A DNA stretch of 64,000 bases, from NCBI RefSeq assembly GCF_002934545.1, contig NZ_PTJA01000003.1, positions 457,295 to 521,294 of the forward strand. The letters are read 5' to 3'. The notes under the pieces are model-generated. The model made no database searches. It had not been told where the DNA came from and saw only the letters and a program-made list of their open reading frames with translations. Both the position numbers and the translations under genes were made by a program. Shown in pieces: positions 28,171 to 37,246 of this stretch (position 1 is its first letter; each line of letters opens with the position of its first letter). This DNA is from Lacrimispora xylanisolvens (lineage in GTDB: Bacteria > Bacillota > Clostridia > Lachnospirales > Lachnospiraceae).

Positions 28171-29744
28171 AATTATTGATTGTTGATGATCAATACCGCG
28201 TAGCAGAGGGGCTGCAATGGGGGATTAACTGGCTAAATATTGGTGTCGAACAGGTTTATACTGCCCTTAGTGCATATCAGGCTAAGGATATCATTCAAAA
28301 GGAAGAGATAAAAATCATACTTTGTGACATAGAAATGCCGGGGGAAAACGGGATTGAACTGATCCGCTGGGTGAAAAGGCGTTATCCCCATATTTCCTGT
28401 ATTGTACTAACTGCTCATGCTGACTTTTCCTATGCGCAGGAAGCGTTGAAACTGGCATGTGCTGATTATATTCTGCAGCCAGCATCTTATCCGGTAATTG
28501 AAGAGAGTGTCCGGAGGGCAGTTGAGGAATTATGTGCAACTGCCAAGAAAAAAGAATTGGAACAAATGGGGGATGAATATAAAAAGCAGGAAAAAACTCT
28601 GATCCGCAATAGTATTAGAAATTTTCTGACTGGAGTCGTGAGCGGAAGGCAGTTTTTTAAGCTACAGGAAAAAGAAAAAGTTCCAAAAATGGATCAGATG
28701 GTATACTTATTAATGATACAAATTATCCGCTGGAACAGTCCGGAAGTATGGCAGCCAAGGCTGCTGTCAGATACAATGGAAAATATTGCTGCTGAAACCT
28801 TTGAACAAAACCAGCTGCAGGTTATCGCTTTTGTTTCAGATTATCCTTGCTTCGGTATGGTAATATGGGGTGATAATCTGCCGGATGAGGATACCATGGA
28901 TTGCCGGCTGCAGTTTATTAATAGTTTTTACCAACAGTTTTTCAAATGTGATACAGCCATTTATATGGCAACACCTTCCCTGTTTCAGGAGCTGGAAAAA
29001 ACCTGGCATAAGCTGATTAATTATCGTGATGACAACGTTTCGCTATCCAACGGCGTTTATTCCGGTCCGCGCAATACTAATAAGGGAATTTCTTACCGGG
29101 TGCCGGAGGTACGAAGATGGTCGGGGTTATTAAAAGAAGGACATGCCCAGGCAGTTGCAGAGGATGCCGGCAGGTGTCTGGATCGTCTGGTTGAGAGCGG
29201 AGTTATGAATCGGAATACACTGCGGGAATTTTATCAGGATTTTTTACAGGCTGTTTATTATGCCTCTCAGAATGGAGATGGTTTTTTTAAAAAACTGTTT
29301 TCCACACAGGAGGAGTTTCAGCTTTATCTGGATGGTATGAGAAGCGTTGATCATATGAAAGCCCTTATTGGCTATGTGGTCAGGCGCTTTGACGGAAATT
29401 TGGATGAGACAGTACCCGATGATCTGATTGAGAAAGTAGTAAATTATATCACCGATCATATGGAGGAGCAGATTATGCGGGATGATATTGCCCACCACAT
29501 TCATTTAAATCCTGATTATCTGACCCGTATTTTTAAAAGAGAAACAGGAATGACCTTAAAAGAATTTATAATAAAAGCTAAAATGAAAGAGGCACAGATG
29601 CTGATTCAATCAACGAGACTGCCCATCAGCCTGATTGCGGCTAAAGTGGGGTACAGCAATTTTTCTCATTTTTCTTACAGTTATAAGAAAGTCATGGGGA
29701 TAACACCCCAGGAAAAACGGCGGGGTGAAACAGAGGAGGAGTAA
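28167..29744 (+). CDS. YesN-type response regulator with AraC domain
   Basis: A 525-residue regulator: receiver domain at the N-terminus (Asp54 in ILCDIEMPGENG), a long central region, and a C-terminal AraC DNA-binding domain with two helix-turn-helix motifs (about 420-520; HLNPDYLTRIFKRETG and VGYSNFSHFSYSYKKVMG). It is expected to activate the glycan genes when phosphorylated by the kinase at 26398. Its stop and the next start share bases (TAATG). Confidence 0.92.
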   Translation: MKLLIVDDQYRVAEGLQWGINWLNIGVEQVYTALSAYQAKDIIQKEEIKIILCDIEMPGENGIELIRWVKRRYPHISCIVLTAHADFSYAQEALKLACADYILQPASYPVIEESVRRAVEELCATAKKKELEQMGDEYKKQEKTLIRNSIRNFLTGVVSGRQFFKLQEKEKVPKMDQMVYLLMIQIIRWNSPEVWQPRLLSDTMENIAAETFEQNQLQVIAFVSDYPCFGMVIWGDNLPDEDTMDCRLQFINSFYQQFFKCDTAIYMATPSLFQELEKTWHKLINYRDDNVSLSNGVYSGPRNTNKGISYRVPEVRRWSGLLKEGHAQAVAEDAGRCLDRLVESGVMNRNTLREFYQDFLQAVYYASQNGDGFFKKLFSTQEEFQLYLDGMRSVDHMKALIGYVVRRFDGNLDETVPDDLIEKVVNYITDHMEEQIMRDDIAHHIHLNPDYLTRIFKRETGMTLKEFIIKAKMKEAQMLIQSTRLPISLIAAKVGYSNFSHFSYSYKKVMGITPQEKRRGETEEE

Positions 29745-31207
29745 TGGGGAAGAAGTCAGGAGTAATGATGGCGGTGGTTTTATTAAGTCTCGCAGGCCTG
29801 ACGGCCTGTAAGGGACAAACTATGGTGGATACCGGGGAATATCCAACCATAACAGTCTGTTCTGTCCATACGGCTTCAGCAGAAGCCAATCAGCGGATAT
29901 CGGAAGAAATCAGTAAAATAACCAGAAAAAAAGCCGGTTGTAATGTAAAGATCATTGGTTATAAGATGAATGATTATGAGGATGAACTGTCAGTACTTTA
30001 TCATTCCGGGCAATTGCCGGATGTATTTGCAGCGTTTGAACTGGATTCTTATGAACGGTGGATCAGTATGGGAGCTGTAATCGAAATTGATGATCTGCTG
30101 ACTCCTTATAAACGTGATCTCAGCTCATATATCCGTGACAAGGAATGGCTGATTGCATATTTAAATGACAAAATTTACGGGATTCCATCCTGCACTTCTG
30201 ACAGTAAATGTATGGGGTTTGTATTTCGCCGTGATATTGCTGAGACACTGAAAATTGACTGGCGTTCGATTAAAACCATGGATCAGCTTCATGAAATGCT
30301 GCTGTCAGTAAAAGAACATTATCCCGATATGAACCTGATTGTCCCTCATGGCGGAAGAATTATCCCACGTATGATTCAGGACCGGCTGGGCAATAACATT
30401 GGCGTATTGGTGGATAAAGACAAAGACAGTAACGTGGTTGAAAACTTTTATAAGTCGGAATATTTTTATAACCTGTGTCTTCAGATGCGGGAGTGGCATC
30501 AGCAGGGACTGTTTATGGATAAAGCCTATATGGGTAAGGAAGACAGACAGAGTTATCTCGCTCAGGGGGATTCCTTTGGCAGTTTTTTAAATCTTTCAGA
30601 GATATCAATTTTCAACATTGCCCGCTATGTGGAATATCCCATGGCTGCTGTTCAGCTGGCTCCCAGAATTGCTGATTCAGACAGCTGTAATATGATCTGG
30701 TGTATCAGCCGGGACAGTAAGAATCCGGAACTGGCAATGAAAGTGCTTAATCTGATGTATACCGATGTGGAGATATCCCGCCTGCTTGCCTATGGTCAGG
30801 AAGGCATTGATTATGAATTTGCTGCCCCGGGATATGTAAAGCCGGCAAAAAATTCGGATTACCTATCATTTGATCAATGGACCTCTAAAGTGTGGAGCTG
30901 GCCGGTGGGCGTTGAGATCGAACAGTGGCAGGAAGAGGATAAACTGCTGGATTATGTGGTGTTCTGGGATGAACCGGTTAAGGATTCTCCTGCTTTGGGT
31001 TTTTTGTTTGATGTATCCCAGGTAAGGGTCGAGGTGGATGCCTGTCAGAATATTATTGATAAATATGAGAATGCTTTACTATGCGGAGAACTGTGGCCCA
31101 AAACAGGAATTGATTCTTTTAATCGGGAACTTGAGCTGGCTGGAATCGACCGGGTGATAGAGGAGAAGCAGAGGCAGTTGGATGAATTTATAAAAAAATA
31201 TCGTTAG
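29744..31207 (+). CDS. Extracellular solute-binding lipoprotein, family 1
   Basis: A 487-residue lipoprotein with lipobox LTAC (Cys about residue 22) and a family 1 sugar-binding fold. It is translationally coupled to the YesN gene and no family 1 permeases follow, so it may feed signal to YesM or work with permeases encoded elsewhere. The same arrangement of regulator followed by a family 1 binding protein is seen at 14864-16872 in this window. Confidence 0.82.
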   Translation: MGKKSGVMMAVVLLSLAGLTACKGQTMVDTGEYPTITVCSVHTASAEANQRISEEISKITRKKAGCNVKIIGYKMNDYEDELSVLYHSGQLPDVFAAFELDSYERWISMGAVIEIDDLLTPYKRDLSSYIRDKEWLIAYLNDKIYGIPSCTSDSKCMGFVFRRDIAETLKIDWRSIKTMDQLHEMLLSVKEHYPDMNLIVPHGGRIIPRMIQDRLGNNIGVLVDKDKDSNVVENFYKSEYFYNLCLQMREWHQQGLFMDKAYMGKEDRQSYLAQGDSFGSFLNLSEISIFNIARYVEYPMAAVQLAPRIADSDSCNMIWCISRDSKNPELAMKVLNLMYTDVEISRLLAYGQEGIDYEFAAPGYVKPAKNSDYLSFDQWTSKVWSWPVGVEIEQWQEEDKLLDYVVFWDEPVKDSPALGFLFDVSQVRVEVDACQNIIDKYENALLCGELWPKTGIDSFNRELELAGIDRVIEEKQRQLDEFIKKYR

Positions 31208-31232
31208 ATGTAGATTCTCTCGGCATGAATAG

Positions 31233-31285
31233 AGCTGTTGCAGACGTAAATAATTAATTTACCGGAGCAACAGCTTTCTTTTTTT
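31233..31285 (+). terminator. Terminator after the YesMN operon
   Basis: Stem AGCTGTTGC (31233-31241) with GCAACAGCT (31267-31275), inner small palindrome, and a long T-rich tail. Confidence 0.8.
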
Positions 31286-31294
31286 AAAAAATGA

Positions 31295-31353
31295 TTGACA
31301 AAAATATTGCGCGGTTGTATTATTGTATTAAGTCATTAGTACAGTAATACAAT
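31295..31353 (+). promoter_or_regulatory. Promoter and GntR operator of the ABC exporter operon
   Basis: -35 TTGACA (31295-31300) and -10 TATTAT (31318-31323) are 17 bases apart. A perfect 9-bp inverted repeat, ATTGTATTA (31322-31330) and TAATACAAT (31345-31353), starts on the -10 box and covers the transcription start. This is the expected place for autorepression by the GntR protein encoded next. Confidence 0.8.
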
Positions 31354-31376
31354 TTGACGTGGAGGAGGAATAAAGA

Positions 31377-31736
31377 ATGTCATGGGAACTTAAGAATGAC
31401 CGCCCTATCTATATTCAATTAATTGAACAGATTCATTTTCGGATCATATCCGGAGAATACAAATCCGGTTCCAAGCTTCCGAGTGTCAGGGATTTGGCTG
31501 CTGAAGCTTCCGTTAATCCCAATACGATGCAAAAAGCACTTTCGGAACTGGAGCACAGCGGATTGCTTGTCACCAATCGAACCAGTGGGCGTTTTATTAC
31601 GGAGGATCAATCAATGATACAAAAAATGAAGCTGGATCTGGCAAAAGAACAGCTGGAAAACTTTATGGAACAATTAAAAAAACTGGGTTTCAGCGATGAA
31701 GAAGTTAAAACATTTATCCTGGAATCGGTACAGTAA
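31377..31736 (+). CDS. GntR-family repressor, YtrA type
   Basis: A 119-residue regulator with an N-terminal winged helix-turn-helix (about 10-75; KLPSVRDLAAEASVNPNTMQKALSELE) and a short helical dimerisation tail. The lack of a ligand domain marks the YtrA subfamily, which usually represses its own operon with an ABC transporter. That arrangement is present here: ATPase and permease genes follow and a matching operator lies upstream. Inducers of YtrA-type repressors are often antibiotics acting on the cell envelope; not shown here. Confidence 0.9.
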   Translation: MSWELKNDRPIYIQLIEQIHFRIISGEYKSGSKLPSVRDLAAEASVNPNTMQKALSELEHSGLLVTNRTSGRFITEDQSMIQKMKLDLAKEQLENFMEQLKKLGFSDEEVKTFILESVQ

Positions 31737-31765
31737 ATCAAATTCATATATGGGAGGTAATCAGT

Positions 31766-32464
31766 ATGAATCCATTACTTGAATGCAATGCGTTAAGCAA
31801 ACGCTATGGCAATGTAACTGCTTTATCAGATATTAATCTGACATTAGAACGAGGTAAAATTGTAGGTCTTTTGGGACCCAATGGAAGTGGTAAAACCACA
31901 TTAATCAAGCTTATTAACGGATTACTGGTTCCGTCAAAAGGCCAGCTTTTAATCAATGGCACAGCACCTGGAACAGAGACAAAAAAAGTAGTGTCCTATC
32001 TGCCGGATAAGACTTATTTAAACAATTGGATGAAAGTGAAAGATCTGTTGAATTTCTTTGAAGATTTTTATTATAATTTTGATAAAAAGCGTGCCTATGA
32101 CATGTTGGAAAAACTTCATATTAATCCCAATGATTCTTTAAAGACAATGTCCAAAGGCACCAAAGAGAAAGTACAGCTAATTCTTGTTATGAGCCGCAAT
32201 GCTGACCTGTATGTACTGGATGAGCCAATCGGCGGTGTAGACCCTGCCTCCAGAGATTATATTCTGGACACCATTATCAGCAATTATAATGAAAATTCAA
32301 CCGTCCTCATTTCTACTCATCTGATTGCAGATGTTGAAAATGTACTGGATGAAGTGATTTTCATTCAAAATGGACGCATCAACCTTCAGTCGTCAGTGGA
32401 TGATATCCGTATGAAAGAAGGCAAATCTGTTGATGCATATTTCAGGGAGGTATATAAATGTTAG
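31766..32464 (+). CDS. ABC transporter ATPase (YtrB/EcsA-like)
   Basis: A 232-residue single-domain ATPase with Walker A GPNGSGKTT (about 36-44), signature MSKGTKEK in place of LSGG, and Walker B LYVLDEPIGGVD. It drives the permease encoded next, with which it overlaps by seven bases. Exporters of this type move lipids or antibiotics or detect envelope stress. The GntR repressor upstream sets its expression. Confidence 0.9.
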   Translation: MNPLLECNALSKRYGNVTALSDINLTLERGKIVGLLGPNGSGKTTLIKLINGLLVPSKGQLLINGTAPGTETKKVVSYLPDKTYLNNWMKVKDLLNFFEDFYYNFDKKRAYDMLEKLHINPNDSLKTMSKGTKEKVQLILVMSRNADLYVLDEPIGGVDPASRDYILDTIISNYNENSTVLISTHLIADVENVLDEVIFIQNGRINLQSSVDDIRMKEGKSVDAYFREVYKC

Positions 32465-33258
32465 GAAAATTAATTAAACACGAACTAAAGGCAACTGCGC
32501 GCTATTTTTTACCCTTGTTTTTAATTGCAATTGTGCTGACGCCAATTACCAGATTTACACTCTGGATCGGAAATTACCCTAAGATTTTACAATTCATCCC
32601 AACTGTTATTGTTTTTGTATACGTAGCTTCCCTGATTATGGTTGCCAGTGCAAGTATTTTGCTGATCATATATCGTTTTTATAAAAGCATGGTAACTGAC
32701 GAAGGGTATTTAATGCATACACTCCCGGTTTCTTCGGAAAGTCATATATTATCCAAACTGATTGTGGCAAGTATATGGACCGTCAGCAGCTGGCTGGTTA
32801 TATTTATCTCAATATTCGGTATGTTTTTTACACCAGATCATTTAGCCCTGTTAATTGATAAACTTTCTTATGCATGGTTCTATGTCAATACCACGATAAA
32901 CAGTTCCCTGATGGCTCTGTTTATCATAGAGACTATTTTTATAGTAATACTGGGTATATTTACGGCACCGCTGATTTACTATGCTTCCATCGCAATCGGT
33001 CAGGTAATCAGCAAGAACAAGATATTAGGTTCCATAATTGGATTTTTCATTATCCAGGTTGTTTCACAGATTGTAAGTGTTGTTTTAATGGTCCCGGTTG
33101 GTTTTTATGGTGACAGGGTTAGTGAATCGGCAAATTCCATGTTTTCCTTTTTTGCGAATTTCTTTTTCCCCATTACCATCCTTCTGGCAGTCTTCACTCA
33201 GATAATCCTTTTTGGGATTACCGATTATATTTTTAAGAAAAAACTTAATCTGGAATAG
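32458..33258 (+). CDS. ABC transporter permease
   Basis: A 266-residue membrane protein with six hydrophobic segments, paired with the ATPase at 31766. It has no strong motif. Length and topology match the ABC-2 type exporters found with YtrA regulators. Substrate unknown. Confidence 0.8.
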   Translation: MLGKLIKHELKATARYFLPLFLIAIVLTPITRFTLWIGNYPKILQFIPTVIVFVYVASLIMVASASILLIIYRFYKSMVTDEGYLMHTLPVSSESHILSKLIVASIWTVSSWLVIFISIFGMFFTPDHLALLIDKLSYAWFYVNTTINSSLMALFIIETIFIVILGIFTAPLIYYASIAIGQVISKNKILGSIIGFFIIQVVSQIVSVVLMVPVGFYGDRVSESANSMFSFFANFFFPITILLAVFTQIILFGITDYIFKKKLNLE

Positions 33259-33264
33259 TATCGG

Positions 33265-33300
33265 GCGTTGATTCTTATTGGGGATCAACGCTTTCTTTTT
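33265..33300 (+). terminator. Terminator of the GntR-ABC operon
   Basis: Stem GCGTTGAT (33265-33272) with ATCAACGC (33284-33291), then a T-rich run. Confidence 0.75.
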
Positions 33301-33360
33301 GGCCAATATGGTGCAGAGTGTCAGATTTTGTTCCAAATTCTGCAGTTTTAGCAAATAGTG

Positions 33361-33389
33361 TTGCTTAATCCTATAAAGTATTTTATAAT
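33361..33389 (+). promoter_or_regulatory. Promoter upstream of the radical SAM gene
   Basis: TTGCTT (33361-33366) and TATAAT (33384-33389) are 17 bases apart. It would start the radical SAM - TIGR03936 - rng - trkA - trkH run of genes, with a leader of about 100 bases. Confidence 0.55.
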
Positions 33390-33494
33390 TAAACTTTGTG
33401 GTGATTGTTACTATTTCTCCGTTTTTACACATGCTATACCAATCACACAGAATTATAATAATGTGCATCTGGCACAACTCAAAAAGGAATAATT

Positions 33495-35360
33495 ATGAAA
33501 AAATTAGCTTTATCTGATGAAATACTATTAAGTATTGAAAAGCCTGCCCGATATATTGGGAATGAAGTCAATATGGTAAGAAAGGATACAGATTCTGTAG
33601 ACATCCGTTTTGGTATGTGTTTCCCGGATGTTTATGAAATTGGAATGTCTCATCTTGGAATGCAGATTTTATATGATATGTTTAACAGAAGAGAGGATAT
33701 CTACTGTGAACGTATTTTTTCTCCATGGACCGATTTAGATAAGATCATGAGAGAAAAAAAGATCCCTCTTTTTGCATTGGAATCACAGGATCCGATTAAG
33801 GAATTTGACTTTATTGGAATTACACTTCAATATGAAATGTGTTATACAAACATTCTGCAGATCCTTGATCTTGGTCAGATTCCCCTTCATGCCAGTGAAA
33901 GACAGGAGAGCGATCCGATTATTATCGGTGGCGGCCCCTGTGCCTATAATCCCGAGCCTCTTGCAGAATTTTTCGATATGTTCTATATTGGAGAGGGAGA
34001 AACTGTTTATTTCCAACTGATGGACCGTTATAAGGAGAATAAGAAAAAGGGAGGAAGCCGGAGAGAATTTCTTGAGATGGCAGCTGAGATCGAAGGAATC
34101 TATGTTCCTTCTTTTTATGATGTATTCTACCATGAAGATGGTACCATCAAAAGCATGACTCCCAACAATCCCCATGCAAAGGCAACTGTAACGAAACAGC
34201 TGGTTGTTCATATGGATGATGCTACCTACATTGAAAAACCGGTTGTTCCATTTATAAAAGCAACTCAGGACCGTGTTGTTTTAGAGATTCAACGAGGCTG
34301 CATCCGTGGCTGCCGCTTCTGCCAGGCAGGCAACGTCTACCGGCCCATGCGGGAACACAGCCTGGAGTATTTAAAAGATTATGCATATAAGCTGCTAAAG
34401 AATACCGGACATGAAGAAATTTCCTTAAGCTCCTTAAGCTCCAGCGATTACAGTGAACTGGAAGGAATCGTTACGTTCCTGATCGATGAATTCAAGGGGA
34501 AAGGCGTGAACGTTTCCCTTCCGTCTCTTCGAATTGATGCATTCTCTCTGGATGTGATGAGTAAAGTTCAGGATATCCGTAAGAGCAGTCTGACCTTTGC
34601 ACCGGAAGCAGGCTCTCAGAGACTTCGTGATGTAATTAACAAAGGACTGACTGAAGAAATTATTTTAAAGGGTGCAAGCGAAGCATTCCAGGGCGGCTGG
34701 AACCGGGTCAAGCTATATTTCATGCTTGGGCTTCCTACAGAAACCGTAGAAGATATGGAAGGAATTGCAGAACTTTCGGAAAAAGTGGCAGAAGTCTATT
34801 ATGAGATCCCCAAGGACCAGCGAAACGGAAAAGTGCAGGTCATTGCCAGTTCTTCTTTCTTTGTACCAAAACCATTCACGCCTTTTCAGTGGGCAAGAAT
34901 GAGCACCAAGGATGAGTTTTTACAGAAGGCTTATCTTGTGAAAGATAAATTCCGCACCATGCTGAATCAGAAGAGCTTAAAGTACAATTATCACGAGGCA
35001 GATTTAACCGTTCTGGAAGGTGTTCTTGCAAGAGGTGACAGAAAGATATCGGCCCTCATTGAAGAGGTTTATAAAAATGGTGCTCTCTATGATTCATGGT
35101 CTGAGCACTTTAAAAATGATGTATGGATGAAAGCCTTTGAAACCTGTGGGCTGGACTCTGATTTCTATACCATAAGGGAAAGAAGCTTAGATGAAATATT
35201 CCCCTGGGACTTTATCAATGCCGGAGTTTCCAAAGAATTTTTAAAGAGAGAATGGCAAAATGCCATTGGAGAGAAAGTCACCCCCAACTGCCGCATGCAG
35301 TGTATTGGCTGTGGTGCCAAGAGCTTTAAAGGAGGTGTCTGCTATGAAAATCAGAATTAA
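33495..35360 (+). CDS. B12-binding domain radical SAM protein, TIGR03960 family
   Basis: A 621-residue radical SAM protein. The cluster motif CIRGCRFC gives Cys269, Cys273 and Cys276, placed after an N-terminal cobalamin-binding-like domain (about 1-240; GMSHLGMQILYDM, IIGGGPCAYNPEP). The C-terminal CIGCGAKSFKGG may hold another metal. In Clostridia this family is regularly followed by TIGR03936 and rng, and here it overlaps the former. The reaction is unknown; context next to RNase G and ribosomal genes hints at RNA or ribosome modification. Confidence 0.9.
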   Translation: MKKLALSDEILLSIEKPARYIGNEVNMVRKDTDSVDIRFGMCFPDVYEIGMSHLGMQILYDMFNRREDIYCERIFSPWTDLDKIMREKKIPLFALESQDPIKEFDFIGITLQYEMCYTNILQILDLGQIPLHASERQESDPIIIGGGPCAYNPEPLAEFFDMFYIGEGETVYFQLMDRYKENKKKGGSRREFLEMAAEIEGIYVPSFYDVFYHEDGTIKSMTPNNPHAKATVTKQLVVHMDDATYIEKPVVPFIKATQDRVVLEIQRGCIRGCRFCQAGNVYRPMREHSLEYLKDYAYKLLKNTGHEEISLSSLSSSDYSELEGIVTFLIDEFKGKGVNVSLPSLRIDAFSLDVMSKVQDIRKSSLTFAPEAGSQRLRDVINKGLTEEIILKGASEAFQGGWNRVKLYFMLGLPTETVEDMEGIAELSEKVAEVYYEIPKDQRNGKVQVIASSSFFVPKPFTPFQWARMSTKDEFLQKAYLVKDKFRTMLNQKSLKYNYHEADLTVLEGVLARGDRKISALIEEVYKNGALYDSWSEHFKNDVWMKAFETCGLDSDFYTIRERSLDEIFPWDFINAGVSKEFLKREWQNAIGEKVTPNCRMQCIGCGAKSFKGGVCYENQN

Positions 35361-36054
35361 ATTTACCAAACAGGGACCAGTTAAATTTATCGGTCATCTT
35401 GACGTAATGCGTTATTTCCAGAAAGCTATGAGAAGAGCGGACGTGGATATTAAATACAGCGAAGGCTTCAGCCCTCATCAGGTCATGTCTTTTGCAGCAC
35501 CGCTTGGAGTCGGTCTTACCAGCAATGGGGAATACATGGATATAGAGGTTCATTCCATGACAGACTGTGACACCCTGATGAAGCAGTTAAATGATGTGAT
35601 GGCAGAAGGAATTTGTGTTACGGAATGCCACCTGTTAAATGATAATGCCAAAAATGCCATGTCTTTGGTTGCTGCCGCTGACTATACAGTCACATTCCGG
35701 GAAGGAAAAGAGCCAGAGGATATAAATGGATTTTTTGAGGGTCTTCTTAAGTTTAAAGAGCAGGATCATATACTGATTGTGAAAAAATCAAAAAAGGGAG
35801 AGAGAGAAGTAGATTTAAAAAATTACATCTACCAGCTTTCTGTCTCCGATCATAAAATTTTTATGAAAATATCAGCAGGAAGTGCAGATAATTTAAAACC
35901 CGAACTGGTAATGGAAGCATATGACCAGTGGAGAGGGGAAGCCAGTCCTGAATTTGCATTTTGTATCCAGAGAGAAGAAGTTTACGGGAATACAGGTGAT
36001 GAAGCAAATCCTGTTCTTGTCCCTCTGGGTCTCATAGGAGAATCCGTTGAATAA
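35344..36054 (+). CDS. TIGR03936 family (DUF2344) protein
   Basis: A 236-residue protein starting RIKFTKQGPVKFIGHLDVMR, the hallmark of this family, which in some genomes is fused to the TIGR03960 radical SAM protein. I chose ATG 35344 with AAAGGAGG ahead, giving a 17-base overlap with the previous gene. Function unknown; the two proteins very likely act together. Confidence 0.88.
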   Translation: MKIRIKFTKQGPVKFIGHLDVMRYFQKAMRRADVDIKYSEGFSPHQVMSFAAPLGVGLTSNGEYMDIEVHSMTDCDTLMKQLNDVMAEGICVTECHLLNDNAKNAMSLVAAADYTVTFREGKEPEDINGFFEGLLKFKEQDHILIVKKSKKGEREVDLKNYIYQLSVSDHKIFMKISAGSADNLKPELVMEAYDQWRGEASPEFAFCIQREEVYGNTGDEANPVLVPLGLIGESVE

Positions 36055-37246
36055 ATTGATCATTACCAGATGGAATGGGTGTATTATCACTCTTTTACAG
36101 TCAGGGAAGGAAACCCTGCAAATTGATATTGAGCCGGAAGAAAGCCATTCTTTCTTAGGAAACATCTATATTGGCAAAGTAAATAATATTGTAAAAAATA
36201 TCAATGCTGCATTTGTGGACATTGGGAACGGGCAGATGGGTTATTTAAGTCTTGGTGACTCATCTGTTCATTTTGCCGATGGCCGTGTGTCTGACGGGAA
36301 ACTCCGCCAGGGAGATGAAATTGTTGTTCAGGTGGAGCGGGATGCGGTAAAGACGAAAGCTCCGGTTCTCACGGGGAATTTAAATATTACCGGAAGATAC
36401 TTTGTTCTCACTTCAGGAAAAAAGCAGATCGGATTTTCAGCCAAAATCCAGGATTTAGGTTGGAAACAGCAAATGAAGGAATATCTGGAAGGTAAAAAAG
36501 CGGATTGGGGTATCATTGTCAGGACCAACGCTTACAGCGCTCCCATGGATTCCTTAAAAGAGGAACTGCATCTGTTAAAAGGACGTTTATCTGATATCCT
36601 TACTCATGCCGGACACAGGACCTGCTACAGCCTGCTATACGGTTCCTCGCCCTCCTATTTAAGTGGTCTGCGTGACAGCTTTCAGTCTTCTCTGGAATCG
36701 GTGGTAACCGATGAACAGGATATTTATGACGCAATAAAAGAATATTTAAGTGAACACCAGCAGGAAGATCTCCATTTGCTGACTTATTATGAAGATCCAC
36801 TGCTTCCTCTTAAAAAGCTGTACCGGATTGAAAAAACCATGAGTGAAGCCCTTGGAAAAAAGGTCTGGATGAAGTCCGGAGGATATTTAGTCATTGAACC
36901 TACAGAAGCTTTAGTAGTGATTGATGTAAATACCGGTAAATACTCAGGTAAAAAGGCACTTCGTGAAACCATCATGAAAATTAATCTGGAAGCCGCCGAG
37001 GAAATCGGACACCAGATCAGACTTCGAAATTTATCAGGTATTATTGTCATAGATTTTATTGATATGGAACGGGAAGAAGATAAAAAGTTCCTTTTAAAGC
37101 GACTTGAGGAAATCGTCTCAAGAGATCCCATTAAAACCACAGTTATTGAAATAACTAAATTAAATCTGGTTGAAATTACAAGAAAAAAAATAAGAAAGCC
37201 CCTTTGCGAGCAGGCGTTACAGATGAAGGAGAAGATTTCATTATGA
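36047..37246 (+). CDS. rng: Ribonuclease E/G family protein
   Basis: A 399-residue endoribonuclease with an S1-type RNA-binding domain near the N-terminus (IGKVNNIVKNINAAFVDIG) and a DNase I-like catalytic domain with the metal-binding Asp residues in VVIDVNTGKYSG and VIDFIDME. It is shorter than E. coli RNase G (489 residues) and lacks the C-terminal Zn-link Cys pair as far as I can see. Start is TTG 36047, after ATAGGAG, overlapping the previous stop. It processes rRNA and degrades mRNA in its relatives. Confidence 0.88.
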   Translation: MNKLIITRWNGCIITLLQSGKETLQIDIEPEESHSFLGNIYIGKVNNIVKNINAAFVDIGNGQMGYLSLGDSSVHFADGRVSDGKLRQGDEIVVQVERDAVKTKAPVLTGNLNITGRYFVLTSGKKQIGFSAKIQDLGWKQQMKEYLEGKKADWGIIVRTNAYSAPMDSLKEELHLLKGRLSDILTHAGHRTCYSLLYGSSPSYLSGLRDSFQSSLESVVTDEQDIYDAIKEYLSEHQQEDLHLLTYYEDPLLPLKKLYRIEKTMSEALGKKVWMKSGGYLVIEPTEALVVIDVNTGKYSGKKALRETIMKINLEAAEEIGHQIRLRNLSGIIVIDFIDMEREEDKKFLLKRLEEIVSRDPIKTTVIEITKLNLVEITRKKIRKPLCEQALQMKEKISL

